The notes under the pieces were generated by a model that saw only the letters and a program-made list of their open reading frames with translations, did no database searches and was not told where the DNA came from. The translations under genes were made by a program, and so were the position numbers. Of a stretch of 64,000 bases of DNA, positions 37,775 through 50,606 are shown one piece after another (position 1 is the stretch's first letter; every line of letters starts with the position of its first letter). This stretch comes from Euryodendron excelsum (Eukaryota > Streptophyta > Magnoliopsida > Ericales > Pentaphylacaceae): the NCBI GenBank assembly GCA_033060915.1, contig CM065385.1:15219001-15283000 (forward strand), read 5' to 3'.

Positions 37775-39947
37775 TGTAAAGCCCTGAACCTTCATTTTCT
37801 AATTTAATATGATTTTTTGGAAGTTTTATATTATTTTATTATATCCTACAAGTCAAGTTGACCATTTTATGACTTATGTAGCAATGTAAGTTTGGGGGAG
37901 AACCATGGGATTATTTCCCATGGGTGTTTCCTGATCTCACACACACACTCACACTCACGCTTACGGACACACACACACTTTCAGCCGAAAGAAGAGAAGG
38001 GGGGGGAGAAGAAGAGAAAAGATGATAAAAGAGGAAGAGAATGAGAGATCAAGAGGACAAAGGAAGCTCAGAGAGCTCAACCCTAGGTAGAGAAGCCATT
38101 GTTAAGCTTGAGGAAGCTTAGAAGAAAGGTATAAACCCTAGCATCTTGTATACGTATATATATGTGTGTGATGTTGTGATTGGAGACTCTTTTGAGTCCA
38201 ATTTGGTTAGATTTTGAGGTTTTAAAAGCTTATGTTAGTGGATTTGGAGTTTGGGTTAAAAACTTCCATTTTTGTGTATGCTGGGGTCTGAGATTCAAAC
38301 CCTAGATCCCTTTAATTTACTTCTTTAAAGTGTTTTATTTTGAGTTATTGTAGCCTTCTTGGGTCAATCTTTGAACCCTAGAAGCGTTGAAAGAGTTTGG
38401 GAGAATTTAGTTTGAGTTGAATGAGATTTGAGAATTTTCGACTAGGTTTTCATTTTCCTAGAAAATGAGTCAACCCATTTGTCTCAGGAGTCAACCATTG
38501 TCTAAAGAGTTCATAGTTTCACTTCCCAGAAAAAGAGTAGACCCATTTGCCTCAGGAGTCGACCCATATGTCCAAAGAGTTCACAGTGTCACTTTCCCAA
38601 AAAAAGAGTCGACCTATTTGCCTTAGGAGTCAACTCTTTTGTCTAGAAAGTTCAAAGTTTCACTTTTGTCAGCCAAAAGAGTTGACACCTTTACCCAATG
38701 AGTTAACCCTTTTTGTCAGAAGTGTCTACCCTTTTCATTAGTTATACTAACCATTTTCTCCTTTAGTTTTAACACTTCAACACCTATGCTCTATGAGATT
38801 ACTTCTCCTTTTCTTCAAGTTAAAGAATAGAGTCAATGTGTTTGACCATTTTATGTGTTCTACATGTAGAGACACCTTTGTTAAGCATAACCCTCAAGAT
38901 TAGAGGTGTGTAACGACATGCCATAAGTAAAATTTGTTACTTTCCAAATGTTTTCAAGTTCAAATATGTTCACAGCATTGTTTTCCACTACTTTCAATGC
39001 ATCAATAACTATGTTCAAGAATAAATATCATGCTTTGAAATGCATATAAAACTTTGCTTATGATATAAATTGAAACCCGTGGACCATAGTGTTTTAATGA
39101 AAGAGATGCATGATTTCGAAAGTATTAGTGCCAACTCGAGGTCTTTTATAACAAGACCTTGAACTAGCAATGATGGTCCTACGATAGGGGATGCGAAATA
39201 ATCTATCGCTATGTTTGGGAGATGTCCCTCAACTTTAAGCCCTATGTTGTGCGACCTTTAAGGTTGCTAATGCTGAGCTTTGCTCTGATGTCAGGTTATA
39301 GAACATGTATGATTTTAGAACAAAGAGATATGATATGTTTTGATACTATATGAAAAGTTATGCTATGCTTTAACAATGAACAATGTTATAATGTATCTCT
39401 CTTTTATGACATTATATTTTGAAATGAAGCAATTTTTCAATATGAAAGCTTATGCCATAAATGGTTTATTTATTATTTATATAATAGATATGAATACTAG
39501 TCCATGGTATTTTATGCTCATGCATCATTGTTATTCATTAAGCGTATAGCTTACGTTTCTCAAAATGTTTTCAGGTAACTAAATCAGGAGGTCTTAGGAG
39601 GGGGCCCTTTATATGGATGTTTGAGTTACCGCCCATGGGCCTTATCTTATGAAATGTGCTATTTGGGGTTAAACCCAATGATGTTTTGTAAACCCTTATA
39701 AATGGAATATTTGTGGCGGCCTAGAACAAGCCCATATGATATATTGGTTTTGGGTTAGGCACAACTCTGCCATGTATGACACACGTATTATCTTAAGTTT
39801 ATAAATTTTATTTCTGCAATTATGTATCATTTTAAGTGATTATGCATAGGAGTTCAACCGGATTATGAGATGTGCGGCCTTGGATAGCTAAGCTACTGGC
39901 CTATCATGCACCCTAAATCTACATAGGCTGGGTTACGAGGCGTGACA
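37775..39947 (+). mobile_element. 2.2-kb solo LTR (chromovirus-like) in copia-2 RT
   Basis: Starts TGTAAAGCCCTGAACC and ends GAGGCGTGACA. Its flanks CGAAA (37770-37774) and CGAAG (39948-39952) form a 5-bp target duplication with one mismatch. It contains no protein domain. It interrupts the copia RT frame just upstream of the VIVCPYV segment at 39962-39982, where the catalytic box would follow. Its termini resemble those of the insertion at 5921-8945. The interior has about 70-bp GTCGAC-type tandem repeats (38460-38745). Confidence 0.85.
38460..38745. repeat. About 71-bp tandem repeats with GTCGAC/GTCAAC motifs
   Basis: Three and a half units starting near 38460, 38528, 38599 and 38671. Each contains AGAGTCGACCCATTTGCCT-like sequence, then AGGAGTC and AAAGAGTTCA..TTTCACTT. 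Confidence 0.82.
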
Positions 39948-41218
39948 CGAAGTACATAAATGTCATTGTTTGCCCTTATGTGAATCTTCATCTCACATAA
40001 ATATAACGGTAACTGCATATCCTTTAGGAATATTCTTGGATAATAGGCAATTTAATGTAAAACATGAATTGCGCTCACTCGGATACTACATACTCCAAAT
40101 TGAGTAGATATGCAATTAACCTAAGGTTAAACCACTAGAAGGCTATAGTTAGGATACTCTGATATCTGAGACACACTTAGAACTATGAGTTGCATTACAT
40201 GAGATATCCAAACATATTTGGCAGGTTACATTGATGCATACTAGATATCTGACACTAAATACTCCAAATTCTTGAATGGATACTTTACCCTTGGAAGTGC
40301 ATCTATCTCTTGGAAATCCTCTAAAAGAAACAAGTATAGCTAGATCTATAATGGGACCTGAAGTTATTGCTAGCAAGTGACAAAGCTAGGGGACTTTATA
40401 ATTTCTTAGAAGATATTTCTCATAACCTGTGTTAACTATTTGCGTACATTGTGATAGACAATCAGCAATAGCAAGGGCACAAAATTATATCTATAATGGT
40501 GAGTCACGACAAGTATGTCATTGATTATATCTAGTCAAAGGATAATATTGCGAATCCTCTTACAAAAGGCCTGGTAAGAGATCATGTAATTCTTCATCGA
40601 GGGGAATGGGCTTTAAAGCCTATAACTTTAAAAGTTACCATAATGGCAACATAATTTACCTGATTGGAGATCCCAAAATCTAGGTTCAATGGGAGAACAA
40701 AATTATGTGTGACTTAGGAAAAATCACTGAGAAACTTGTTCCACTACCCACTCCTGTGATGAAATAGTGATAACCTATAGCGATTGTTAGGACAAGCTAA
40801 GTTTTTAATGATTCTTATATATTGGAATGCCAAGTGGAGTATAACAGGATACTCTTAATCAGAAATCACTTATGTGAGTGTGAAGGGGCAGTTTCTATGA
40901 GAATTTCAAATCTAAATTCTCTAAAAATCTCATAAAACTTCTAGGCATTGTTCAAGGCTAAAATGAACACAATCGTGAGAACCAAATTGTGTCGAGAAAG
41001 GAATCGTGTGATTACTATTGTCTCGGTTTATACAAATGGCTAAACAGTTCAAGACATCATGTTCATTGGTTAGCCAATAAACCCGATAGTATTCCACTAG
41101 GGAAGGTTCAAAGCCCAAAGCCACCTATTCTGATGCAGTAACTTTCCACTAAAACTCTCTCTGTCGTGTCAATATTTTCATTTGCATTACATCATTCAAT
41201 CTCATTCATGTGGGGGAT
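39948..41218 (+). pseudogene. Copia-2 internal remnant, part 2 (RT end, RNase H, polypurine tract)
   Basis: Decayed RT and RNase H sequence with many stops. Recognisable are an RNase H end with DKYVIDYI and SKDNIANPLTKGLVRDHV (40510-40585). The ATGTGGGGGAT polypurine tract (41209-41218) lies directly before the 3' LTR. Confidence 0.8.
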
Positions 41219-41532
41219 TGTTGAAAAAATTGTGTTCAAACATAAACTTTGAGCCACTAAAAATATGGGACCCACACATCCTTTGATGTGGGTCCAAGCT
41301 TCTATTAATTCACCTCTATAAGGAGATTAAAATCAAGCATTTATTTGCTCATATCTAAGAAGATTCAAATGAGATAATAACTCTTAAAGTGGCCAACATG
41401 ACCATGGTTTACTTAGATAAAGTAGGTTTATCCCACATTGGTTTCTTATGAAACCAATGAAAGGTTTATAAAGGATTCCCTTCAAGTTGGGTTTGGGCCT
41501 CAAAGGGTACCCAATTTTGTGAAAGGGAGAGG
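41219..41532 (+). repeat. Copia-2 3' LTR, truncated
   Basis: Begins TGTTGAAAAAATTGTG after the polypurine tract. It matches 26734-27053 and stops at GAAAGGGAGAGG, where an inverted copia-1-type LTR begins. Confidence 0.87.
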
Positions 41533-42525
41533 TATTGGAAACTGCTAAATTTCTCACAATCCGGCTATAGTGCATACGCATAATATCAAAAATTTTGATC
41601 TGATTAACAGGAACTAATCTACGTGATTAGTATTATACCTTCGAGATCTCTCTGGTTTGATCCCAAATGCCAACAGTTATGACATTTGAAAACCTTTTAC
41701 TTTGATATCGAACAGTAAGCAATAGCAACAAGCACGAATCAACTGCTTGAACTCAACCTTTAGACTTCTATTATATTCCTTGTACATGCCTTACTTCAGA
41801 GAGAGTAGACTCACAGCTGCTAGGATTTCTTTCTCTCACAAAAATGTATATCTTTCAATTATGAGTAAGTGTAAACCTAGCTACTCTTAGAGTACGTATA
41901 TATAGAGGCAACAACAGATATTACAGAATTAGTATGACTAGAGCTTCCTATGCAAATAAGGATTCCTAATCTAACCAGGATTAATCCCTAATTATGTAAA
42001 TTGTAATTTATACCATTAATGAATTATAATTATACTCTCTGTCATACTAGGAATTATGTTTCGAGCCCCATATTATTAAATGTTTATTTATCTCCCCACA
42101 TTAAGATCACAGATACTCGTGTATTAAATTAAATTATTGACAATTAAATTTAATGGACTTATTTAATTCATTGAGACATTCCACTTAACTTATTTGATAT
42201 ATCAAATTCATAATCCACCTGTAGGGTTTGACATAATCAAAACTTATAAGCATCCTAAAGGGGGTATCATCAATCCATATACCGGGACGTGGATTCCATT
42301 AATAATTAATATTCACCATACACATAATGTTATTGTCTAACTCACTGAGTTTATTGACCCACAAAAAATCTCACTTTTCTGTGAATCAAAATAATAAACA
42401 CTACATACACGTGTCTATTTATTATATTAGAATTAAGAGCATAAGCATTCATAATAATTATGAGGTATTAATTATTTTATATAGTTAGTATAAAAACAAT
42501 TACCTCAACATGGTTCTGTTAAAAA
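41533..42525 (-). repeat. Inverted, truncated copia-1-family LTR
   Basis: Collinear with the reverse complement of 10382 down to about 9440: ACTGC..AATTTCT, TATAGTGCATACGC, GATCTGATTAACA, CTTTTCTGTGAATC and TTATATAGTTAGTATAAA. The last 350 bp or so of the family LTR are missing on the right. No internal element sequence is attached, so it is a truncated solo LTR. Confidence 0.87.
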
Positions 42526-42720
42526 AAATAATTTTTTTAAATTTAACTCTTTAAAATAGCTAAGAGAGCACTTTAGAGAGCCCTTTAGAGATGCTTTTAC
42601 TCCATCAATTTCTTGTTTACCGTCTGATGCTTGTTCAAAATGAAAATCAATAGTACAGCGGTGCTCAATCTATGTTGTTTAGTAGTATGAGATGCAAAAT
42701 GCCATTTAGTAATAGCATAG

Positions 42721-43752
42721 TGTCACGGGTTGCCACCCGTGGCACGTCGAGGGCCGCGAGGGACCTTGGCGTGGGGCAGGTCTGAGCATGATTGGCCGGT
42801 GGCATGGCAACCTCGTAATTTGTATTTTCCATATTTATTGGATTTATGGATTATGACTCCTCGAGGGGGTAGGATGTTTCTTCCTATCAGTTTGGAGATG
42901 GCTCAGAATGCTATTATAAGGGGGGGCATGGTGTTGACTCTACCACCCCCTGGTGCTACCGAAAGGGACAGCATTCAAGTGAGTCCCCCAAGGGAGTGGG
43001 CGAGACTTGGGGGCCGGCTGTGGCACGTGGCTGCAGTCCTCATGCTAGTCAAGGGGCTACATGGGCGGCATTGTGCCCGGTGGGGCAAATGTTGGGCATT
43101 GGCGTCGAGGATGGGGTTGTGGCATTCGCACCCGCTACGCCATAATTATAAAGTGGTGGGGCTTATGTCCATGACGGATTGGACCTCGGTGTGCACACTT
43201 GCATGCCGTGTGTCTCGTGTGCACTTGCGCATTGGGTTCACGCTTGTGCACACGGCCGCTTGGTTTGGCTAGCATTGGTGTCGCGGGGCACTATGCTGTG
43301 GGCTTAACAGTCGCTATTCGGTGGTGTCTTTCCTTGCGGGCAACCTTGACGCGGGGCGCTAAGAGCTTCAAGGATGGAGGCGTTGTGCCTAACAGGTGAT
43401 GCTTGGCTGACGCGCGCATGTCTAGTTGCACATGGCCATCTGGCTTGTGTTTCGAGAGGGACTGGCGCTAAGCACGTTGCTTGCTGTGTGTGCGCGCATT
43501 TGAGTATGGCGTTGCTATCGCCTATAGCTTGGGTTGCCTTATGGCTTGAGCATCAGAGGTCCGTGCTTAAAGAGTTATGCGGGGCATTACGGATGGATCC
43601 TGGACAAGCGCATAATCTTATGCCTTGGTGTTTGAGTTTGGCGGGACTATTGCTTGGAGCATAGTCGCCTCACGGGTGTATTCCGCTGCGTATGATCATG
43701 GCGGGTCGCATTTAGTGTCACCGTGTGGTGCCCGGCCTGCCAGCCCGTGACA
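42721..43752. mobile_element. GC-rich 1.03-kb solo LTR with exact target duplication
   Basis: Starts TGTCACGGG and ends CCCGTGACA (inverted). It is flanked by CATAG on both sides (42716-42720 and 43753-43757). GC content is far above the surroundings, with many CG dinucleotides. ORFs in it (42730-43272, 43199-43399, 43374-43664) are a by-product of the base composition and match no family I know. No PBS, polypurine tract or pol domain is seen, so a solo LTR is the best reading. Its strand is unresolved. Confidence 0.85.
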
Positions 43753-43896
43753 CATAGGCATGCATTGTGCAGAAAAACAATGAGAATTGGTGATGTGCTT
43801 ATTCGTTCATTTACTAATACTCTTCTGAATCTTAGAGGTTTTAGTTTTCTATTTCCAATTGCAGCTTCTGTTACGTTGGGCAAATTAAGATTGTAG

Positions 43897-43933
<37 letters not shown>

Positions 43934-44507
43934 TCTCTCTCTATATATATGATATGTTGGATGTGTGTATACTGATTTGAGTTGAAGGAAACAATAGTTT
44001 GACACTATAAATGAAGCTTAGCTTATTAGATGGCAAGAAGGAACTAGTCATGTTTTATGATCTTCGGATCATATATTGTATGGAACTCAGACCAAAACGA
44101 GGATTGCCTATTGCAAACGTGACATCTTCAAAGCCATTTTTGAAAAGCAGGACTGCCTACTTTCAATTGGCAAATATTAGTCTGAAATTTTGCTTGTGAA
44201 CATATGGAAGCGTATAATTTACAGAAGAGTCTGCCGATTTCCTGTTAGGCAATTAACTTCATGGTAGTAAACATAAAATTAAGCCGTGTTGTGCTTCGAT
44301 GCACTACATGAGTTGCCATTATCTTCGATCCTGTAATAGACTGAGTTCTGAATGTTACATTAATTTAAGACGAATGTCTGCTATGTATCATTTGAAAATT
44401 GGACATATAGTATAGTAAAATGTTGGAATATTTTGTCACTGAGAAGTCCAAGTGCTCCAAAAAATGAACCTCGGTTTGGTTATGTTCACAAGCAAACAAA
44501 CAGCTCC
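43753..44507. other. 3' flank of the FBN6-like gene
   Basis: Holds a (CT)n microsatellite (about 43903-43937) followed by a short TA run. It likely includes the 3' UTR of the FBN6-like gene just below 44508. No further gene was seen. Confidence 0.6.
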
Positions 44508-47005
44508 TCAAGTTCTGTTCTCTTGATCATATCTCTCCAGCATAAAGATATTGCCCTTGTCATCCCTTCCTATCCTCATAGTATCATCAACATATCTATG
44601 TGCCTCCATTAAGGAACCGGTACCTTGTCTATCATTATGCATATTTAGCACTATTAAAACCATACTGATATAAAATAGTTAACGACTTTTACATACAAGC
44701 GTGAGAGAAAAAAGGATACGTGGTTTCGAGCCAGCCCTCTGGATTGAAGATGCCGAGCAAAAGGTCATAGTTTTTTCGAAAGACATTCATCAACTACATA
44801 TCAGTTTCCACAAACAAAAACTGTTAATTCAGCTTGAAAGAGGAAAATAAATAGAAGAGCTCCTCCAAAGCCGCATTGTTTGATTGAAGCTTTCATGTGC
44901 AAGTAGCTTGATATGGGTGTTCTTGAATCTTGCATACCTGGTCTGGGGTGATCGTGGACTTCTTGTATTTGATCTCAACTCTCTGCATAAGATTTGTAAC
45001 AAAATAGATTTTAATTATTATGTGACAAGAAAAATCTATTGAATTTGTTGAAGAAACAGGAAAAATGTACAGAAGGTGAAGAGCATTTGGAGACTTAACT
45101 GAGTTGGATGCAGTCTTGAAGGAGGCTTCAATTTTGAGCTGTCCATTGAACAAATTCAGCCCCCTTACATTGAACATGATCACATTGACTGCTTTACCCT
45201 CCATTTTTCCATATCAAAATATTCAAAACTTAGTTAACCACTGACAGAATTATCATAAAACTTTTAATGAAAGGGGGGTTTTTTTTTTTCCAATGGTAAT
45301 GAACATTGGAGAAATCAGACATTCTAAAGAAAGAGTTTAGTCAGACATGTAAGAGTATCAAACTACTATATTTTGAAAATAATGTAGGAGTTAGTGCTAT
45401 GTTTGGATATTTGTTTTACTAAGGGAAAGGAAAATGAAAGAGTGAAATAGCTACATATTCATTTTTTCGTTGCAACGAAGTTAACTAAATGATTTTTTTT
45501 GAACATATACCTGTTTATTTTCTTTTCATTTCCTATCCCAACCAAACAAAAGAATGAAGTTTAGCTTCTCTCTCTTCATTTTCTTTTCTTATATTTTTGC
45601 TCTACTCTTCTTTTCTTTCACAAATTAAATATCTAAACATAGCTATCGATATGCATGTCAAAGCTTGTACCATAGATTTGGGTTCGAGCATCTAAAACCT
45701 GACAAAAACAAAATAAATAAAGAAAAAAAATCGTATTGGATATTATATGCGCAAGTCCTGGATTTGATGGGATACTATAGACTCAACTTTTGAATTCGAA
45801 TTGAGAACTTTCTTTTGTACAAAAATTCGGTAGAAATAGAATTTTTTTTTTTTCTGGTTGAGCGGTCAAACCAATGACTCCATTTCTGTTCCCCATTCTA
45901 CCTTTCCAAGTCTAAGAAAGTGCCTTTAGATCAGATGCCGATGACAAAAAATGATTCCATTTTAGAGAGACTGAAAAGTTTTTGGCAAATGAATCTGCAC
46001 TACAAAACCTTTTTCTTTTTCTTTTCCTTCTATGATATTACAATATAAACTGTTGTAGGCCTGAGTCCTGACTCATCTGCTTTTTCTGTTTAGTTCTGAT
46101 TTACGAAGTACAATTGAATTCACATGATCTTCTAAAAATTAAAGATTTTACATAGAAATAAAAGTCACATTGGAACTTAGTATCTGTCATTTCCATCGGG
46201 ATAAAATCTTTCCAATAAAAAAGAATTTTTTTTGTTCTTTAGAAGAAAAATAATAGAAAAAACATAGAGTAGTAAGAGAAGATGTATACCTCAGAAACAT
46301 CGATGGTCTGTAAAAAATCCCCCAAACTGATGAAATCTCTTAATCCGAGCTTCGTTCTTTTCGGCCCCAGGATGGTTATTGTACTATAAACAAGTTTCCA
46401 GCATCCACCCACCTTTCCAATTTATAGAAAAAAGCAGAATTCAAACTTCTCAACTACCGATTTCAAGCTCACCTCTATAAATTCATATTCAACACAGAAC
46501 TGGTTTCACCTTCTCCAGAAATAGGGTAGGCTCTGGAGTTGGATTCTTGGACTCTAGAAGCTTGACCAGACCTTCAATCTCAGATTTCTTTGCAGATGGA
46601 ACTCCGAAGATACCTCTGTTGGTATCTTTTTGAACCATTTTCCAATGCAACCCATATTGAAATCATTATATCAAAAGTCAATCCACAAAGTTCATTACAA
46701 GAAAAATGAAAATTTTATGTGGGTATACCTTGTAATGCCTCAAAGAGGTCTGCTTTGATTTGGGTTGAAGTTATTGAATCTGAAGGTTCTGCTCTTTCTT
46801 GCTCTTCACTTCCAACCAAGCTAGAGCTTTGTTCTGCAACTCTGATGGGTCTAAACCCAGATGGGTAGTCCCCAAATCTCGTGCTCTTGTTCCTTGGGTG
46901 AGTGGCTGAGAGTGCTCTATGAGCTCTCATCATCTTTATGATACTGGATATTGGAGGGACCACCTGGGAAGCTGGGATTGGTGGCTGGACAAGCTTTGTA
47001 GCCAT
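44508..47005 (-). CDS. FBN6: Plastid-lipid-associated protein / fibrillin, FBN6-like, 7 exons
   Basis: Fibrillins are chloroplast lipid-binding proteins of plastoglobules and thylakoids. Minus-strand exons: 47005-46729, 46625-46510, 46412-46290, 45198-45100, 44982-44938, 44793-44720 and 44595-44508. All introns are GT-AG, and phases join cleanly to 273 aa with a TGA stop. Residues 1-70 look like a transit peptide (Ser/Thr/Arg-rich). The PAP domain follows: [39 protein letters not shown], then [69 protein letters not shown] and [17 protein letters not shown] ending in FMLER. These motifs resemble the Arabidopsis FBN6/PAP8-type protein as I recall it. Family assignment is firm; the exact paralogue is less so. 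The intact frame indicates a functional gene. Confidence 0.9.
45396..45643. mobile_element. MITE-like element in intron 3 of the FBN6-like gene
   Basis: A 248-bp segment with terminal inverted repeats: left GCTATGTTTGGATATTT, right GCTATGTTTAGATATTT on the complementary strand. The flanking inner regions are purine-rich on one side and pyrimidine-rich on the other. No target duplication was resolved, so the superfamily is open. Confidence 0.65.
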
Positions 47006-48425
47006 AAGGATTTGATCTTCTTTGTTTTACTGTTTTAGGAAGATGAAGCTCAGTGTCTCTCCCAATAGGGTCCTATCTTCTTCTTCTGCCAGTAGATCTG
47101 CAATGTGCTTTGGCATGGTTTTCTTAGAATTTCCTTTTTTTTTTGGGTATTACATGGTCATTATTTGAATAATTGAGAACCTTTATGACATGAGGTGGGA
47201 GTTTGCTCTAGCAGATATATATATTTGAGGGTTAGGTTGCAATTTTTTTTCATTCAAGTGCACGTGGTTGAGATTTCTTTTTTTTTTTTTTTTTGGTACA
47301 TCGAAATAAAGGTTGAGATTTCGTATGTCAACCAAAGTTACCCAACCGCACATTGGTGGCATATTCGAATTGAAATAGCATTGAAATAGCATTATTTATA
47401 TTGTAACGAGTTCGAACCGGCTTATAATAGTAATCTTTGTGAATAAAATATCGTATGTGGGGGTCTCAGCTTGCATTTTTGGTAGAGTTAGAATCGGGCT
47501 TCAGCTACAGCTCATCCTTTGCTAAGAATCCCAGTGGGATAATAGCTGCTTGATCACGTTCAGACAAAGCATCATCCCCTACTACTATTGTTTAGCAAGG
47601 AAAAAAAAGGTCATTAAAAAAGAAACCAATGCTTGTTTATTTATTTTGTGGTGCCTGAACCTGAAAGTTTGGCGGGATTGCATGCTTACATATATATGAT
47701 TTTCTCAATAATGCCACAAGTACATCGATTGTAAAGAAATGATAATTATTATCATTTGTGAAACTACAGATTAATCTAAAATTGAAATGGCACCTCCTTG
47801 GGTCCCGTCTTGAACAAGTTCTCCTTCATCATATTTGGCATCATCAAACATGAAATAAGATGAAATTAGACCTCCTTTTAGATGCATGATTCCTATTCTT
47901 TTTTTTTTTTTTTCTTTTTTACTTTCCACAATTTGTTTTGCTATAAAATGTCCAGTCGTATGACCAACTACGCTCCTCAAGCTGTACAAGACCACCCTTT
48001 ACACAAACCTTTGCAGCAAGAGCGTGTGCAAAAATATCGAACTTGAAACCTCATATATGAGGATCAACTGAGCACTAGGTCATATTTAATCACCTGCACC
48101 ATGGTAGTTCAATTTAAAACCCTGGCCCAATCATGACAATCTTGATATGGCTTATAAATTGCCCCATGGCCCCACAAGAAACCAGATGCTAGCAGGCTAC
48201 CCATCTGGCTGTGGTTTATGTTTGGCAATTAGACCACTTTGATGAGAGATGATCAGTCCAAAGCTTTAGAAGTTTCCCAGAGACAAGGAGGATGGTAAAT
48301 GCTATAATCTTAGGTACAATTATTCATGCCAAAAACATTTTTACTACACAAACAGTGTTTCTGATTTTACTGCATAAGGTACTCTGAAATTTTGATGATT
48401 CCAATTATAACCAGAAGTGCGCGTC
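47006..48425. other. Spacer between FBN6-like gene and BOLA2
   Basis: The FBN6-like promoter and 5' UTR should lie just above 47005, and the BOLA2 3' UTR below 48426. The spacer has several T or A runs (47136, 47278, 47898) and short ORFs with no domain. No other gene was seen. Confidence 0.55.
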
Positions 48426-50572
48426 TTAAGCAACAGATTGAGATTTTTCAGGCTCTTGTTGCTGTTTCCACTGCTCAGGGGTAAGAGACTTCTTTATCGA
48501 GAGAGCATGGATTTCTTTCATCTCCTCTGCCAATGCAGCATTCACCATCCGATGCCTCTCCAGCAACCTCTTTCCTTCAAATTGTTCTGATACAATCTCT
48601 ATTGCAAAGCTTGCGCCGCACCTGATAACAGCATGAAACTATTTTCAGTAAAAGAAAATGCGAAGAATGATCACCTCAACAGTCAAAGTGCAGCTATTCC
48701 CTAAAAGGAACTTACCCTCCGGATGTATCAATTACTTCCTGAAACACAAAAAACATACAGAGATTAGTTCATGAAGAAATAGTTTCAAACACAAAAAATC
48801 ACAATGCAGAACAACACAGGATGAAAAAAGAATTATTAAGAGCGCATATGGTGGCAACTCTTAACGAAGAATAGTTTTATGATTTTTTATGGCCCATTTG
48901 CCGCCATCTAGGAAGTACGGACACACCGTTTAGGGTGCCGCTTGCGTGTCGGACACACCGCGGACACGGATACTCCTAGGACACGCCAAAATACGTGTCG
49001 GACACGCCAGGTGGCGTGTCCTTTTTTTTTTTTTTTTTTTAAGCTGTGGACACGCTGGGGACACAGCTGGGACACGTCGAGGACACGGCTGGGACACGGC
49101 TAGGACACGTTTAGGACACGGCAGGGGTTAAAGTGTAATTATGAAAATTTTTAAATGGGTTATATTTTTTAATTTTCTTAACTTCAATATAAAATGTACA
49201 AAATATCCCAAATCAAAACATTTCTTCTTCTTCTTCTTCACTGTCCAAACTGCTACTACTATATTTCTTCTTTTTTCTTTCTTTTTTTGTTCTTATTTTT
49301 CTTATTCACTGCCCTTTCTGCTGCTTGTTTCACTACTGCTTATGTTCAATGTGGGTACTGCCCTGCAAAATCAACTAAATAAATTGGTACTGCTTACCTG
49401 CCACTGCTATTTTTTTTTTTTTTTTTTTTTGTGAAGTTGGATGCTTGCTAGTTCATGCTTTAAATAGTAATGAATCTAATGATGTATTGGATGATAATCT
49501 TCTTTAACTTGTGTTTTTATCTGTGCTTGATGGATGATGAATTGATGACCTGTTGTCTATTATATTGAGTATTGAATTTTTTAATATTTTTGGTGGTAGG
49601 TGAATGTTATATTTATAGACATGGAAAATAAAATATATAAAAAATAATAATTGTTTGCCGTATCCTCGCCGTATCTGTGTCCTCTATTTTTTGAAATTGC
49701 CGTGTCCCGTGTCTGTATCTGTGTCCATATCTGTGTCCGTGCTTCTTAGGCCGCCATAGCGCTAGTAATTTCCTTCATGTTACACATAATCTGATAATAT
49801 ATCTTTCTACAGTTGATATTTGTAAAGGAAAATGCTATTCTTCCATAAAATTTGTACAAAAAATTCCACCAGAATGATGGGGCAGTGGGTTTTTTTGTAA
49901 ATAAGAGCAACAATGATGGGTCTTTTGTTTTTTAAGTGTATGGCTCTCATTTAACCACATCGTTCGGGTGACAAATTCTGTATGAATTTTCTATTTGTAT
50001 AGCATTACCCATTTGTAAATGCCAATTCTGACATACCACACCTTAGGATTCTTTGGTTGCAGTTGTAAAATAGACAGTAGCTCTACCCAACAGACCTTAC
50101 AGTTAATGCAACGGCTCACAATAATGTGGTAGTTACAGGCTCTACTTTTAGGATTCACTACCTAAACTTGCAGCAACTATAAGAACACAACATTTGAGAA
50201 TTTCTGGAAAATATTTCTTTCACAGGCTTAGGGATGGACATACTTCTCCGAAAAGTAGGCATACATGCATTTCTAGGAATCATATCAATTACAACTTCCA
50301 AGAAAATTATGCTGTGGATGCATTTAACAGTTGCAAAGCAAGCAGCAGGTTGGATTCTAGCAGTCAATTAGGGGTCATCTTTCTACAACTTTGACCATTT
50401 ACCGTAACTGATCATAGTTAACAGTTTTCAGCTGAAATTAATTTAAGCTAATAAAAAGGGAGAGAACTGTGTCAATGGCAGTGTGTCCCCAAACTTTTCA
50501 CAAACAGAAAAGGCCTGAGGCCCATGAAAAAAATCATTTTGGCAGCTATTTTATAGTTGTTTTACTCTCTTT

Positions 50573-50606
<34 letters not shown>

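Larger units (their letters stand above)
26734..41532 (+). mobile_element. Ty1/copia retrotransposon (copia-2), split by nested insertions
   Basis: Homologous LTR sequence occurs at 26734-27053 and 41219-41532. Between them copia integrase, RT and RNase H remnants lie in order on the plus strand (about 36890-40650). Two later insertions lie inside (28672-36054 and 37775-39947). Subtracting these and their 5-bp duplications leaves about 5.2 kb, a normal copia length. The 3' LTR is cut off after about 314 bp by an inverted copia-1-type LTR. Many stops are present. Confidence 0.85.

Noticed and set aside
42730..43664. Long plus-strand ORFs (180, 66 and 96 aa) in a GC-rich stretch
   Set aside because: They lie wholly inside a solo LTR with a CATAG target duplication, and no domain is visible. 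High GC reduces stop codons, which explains the length.
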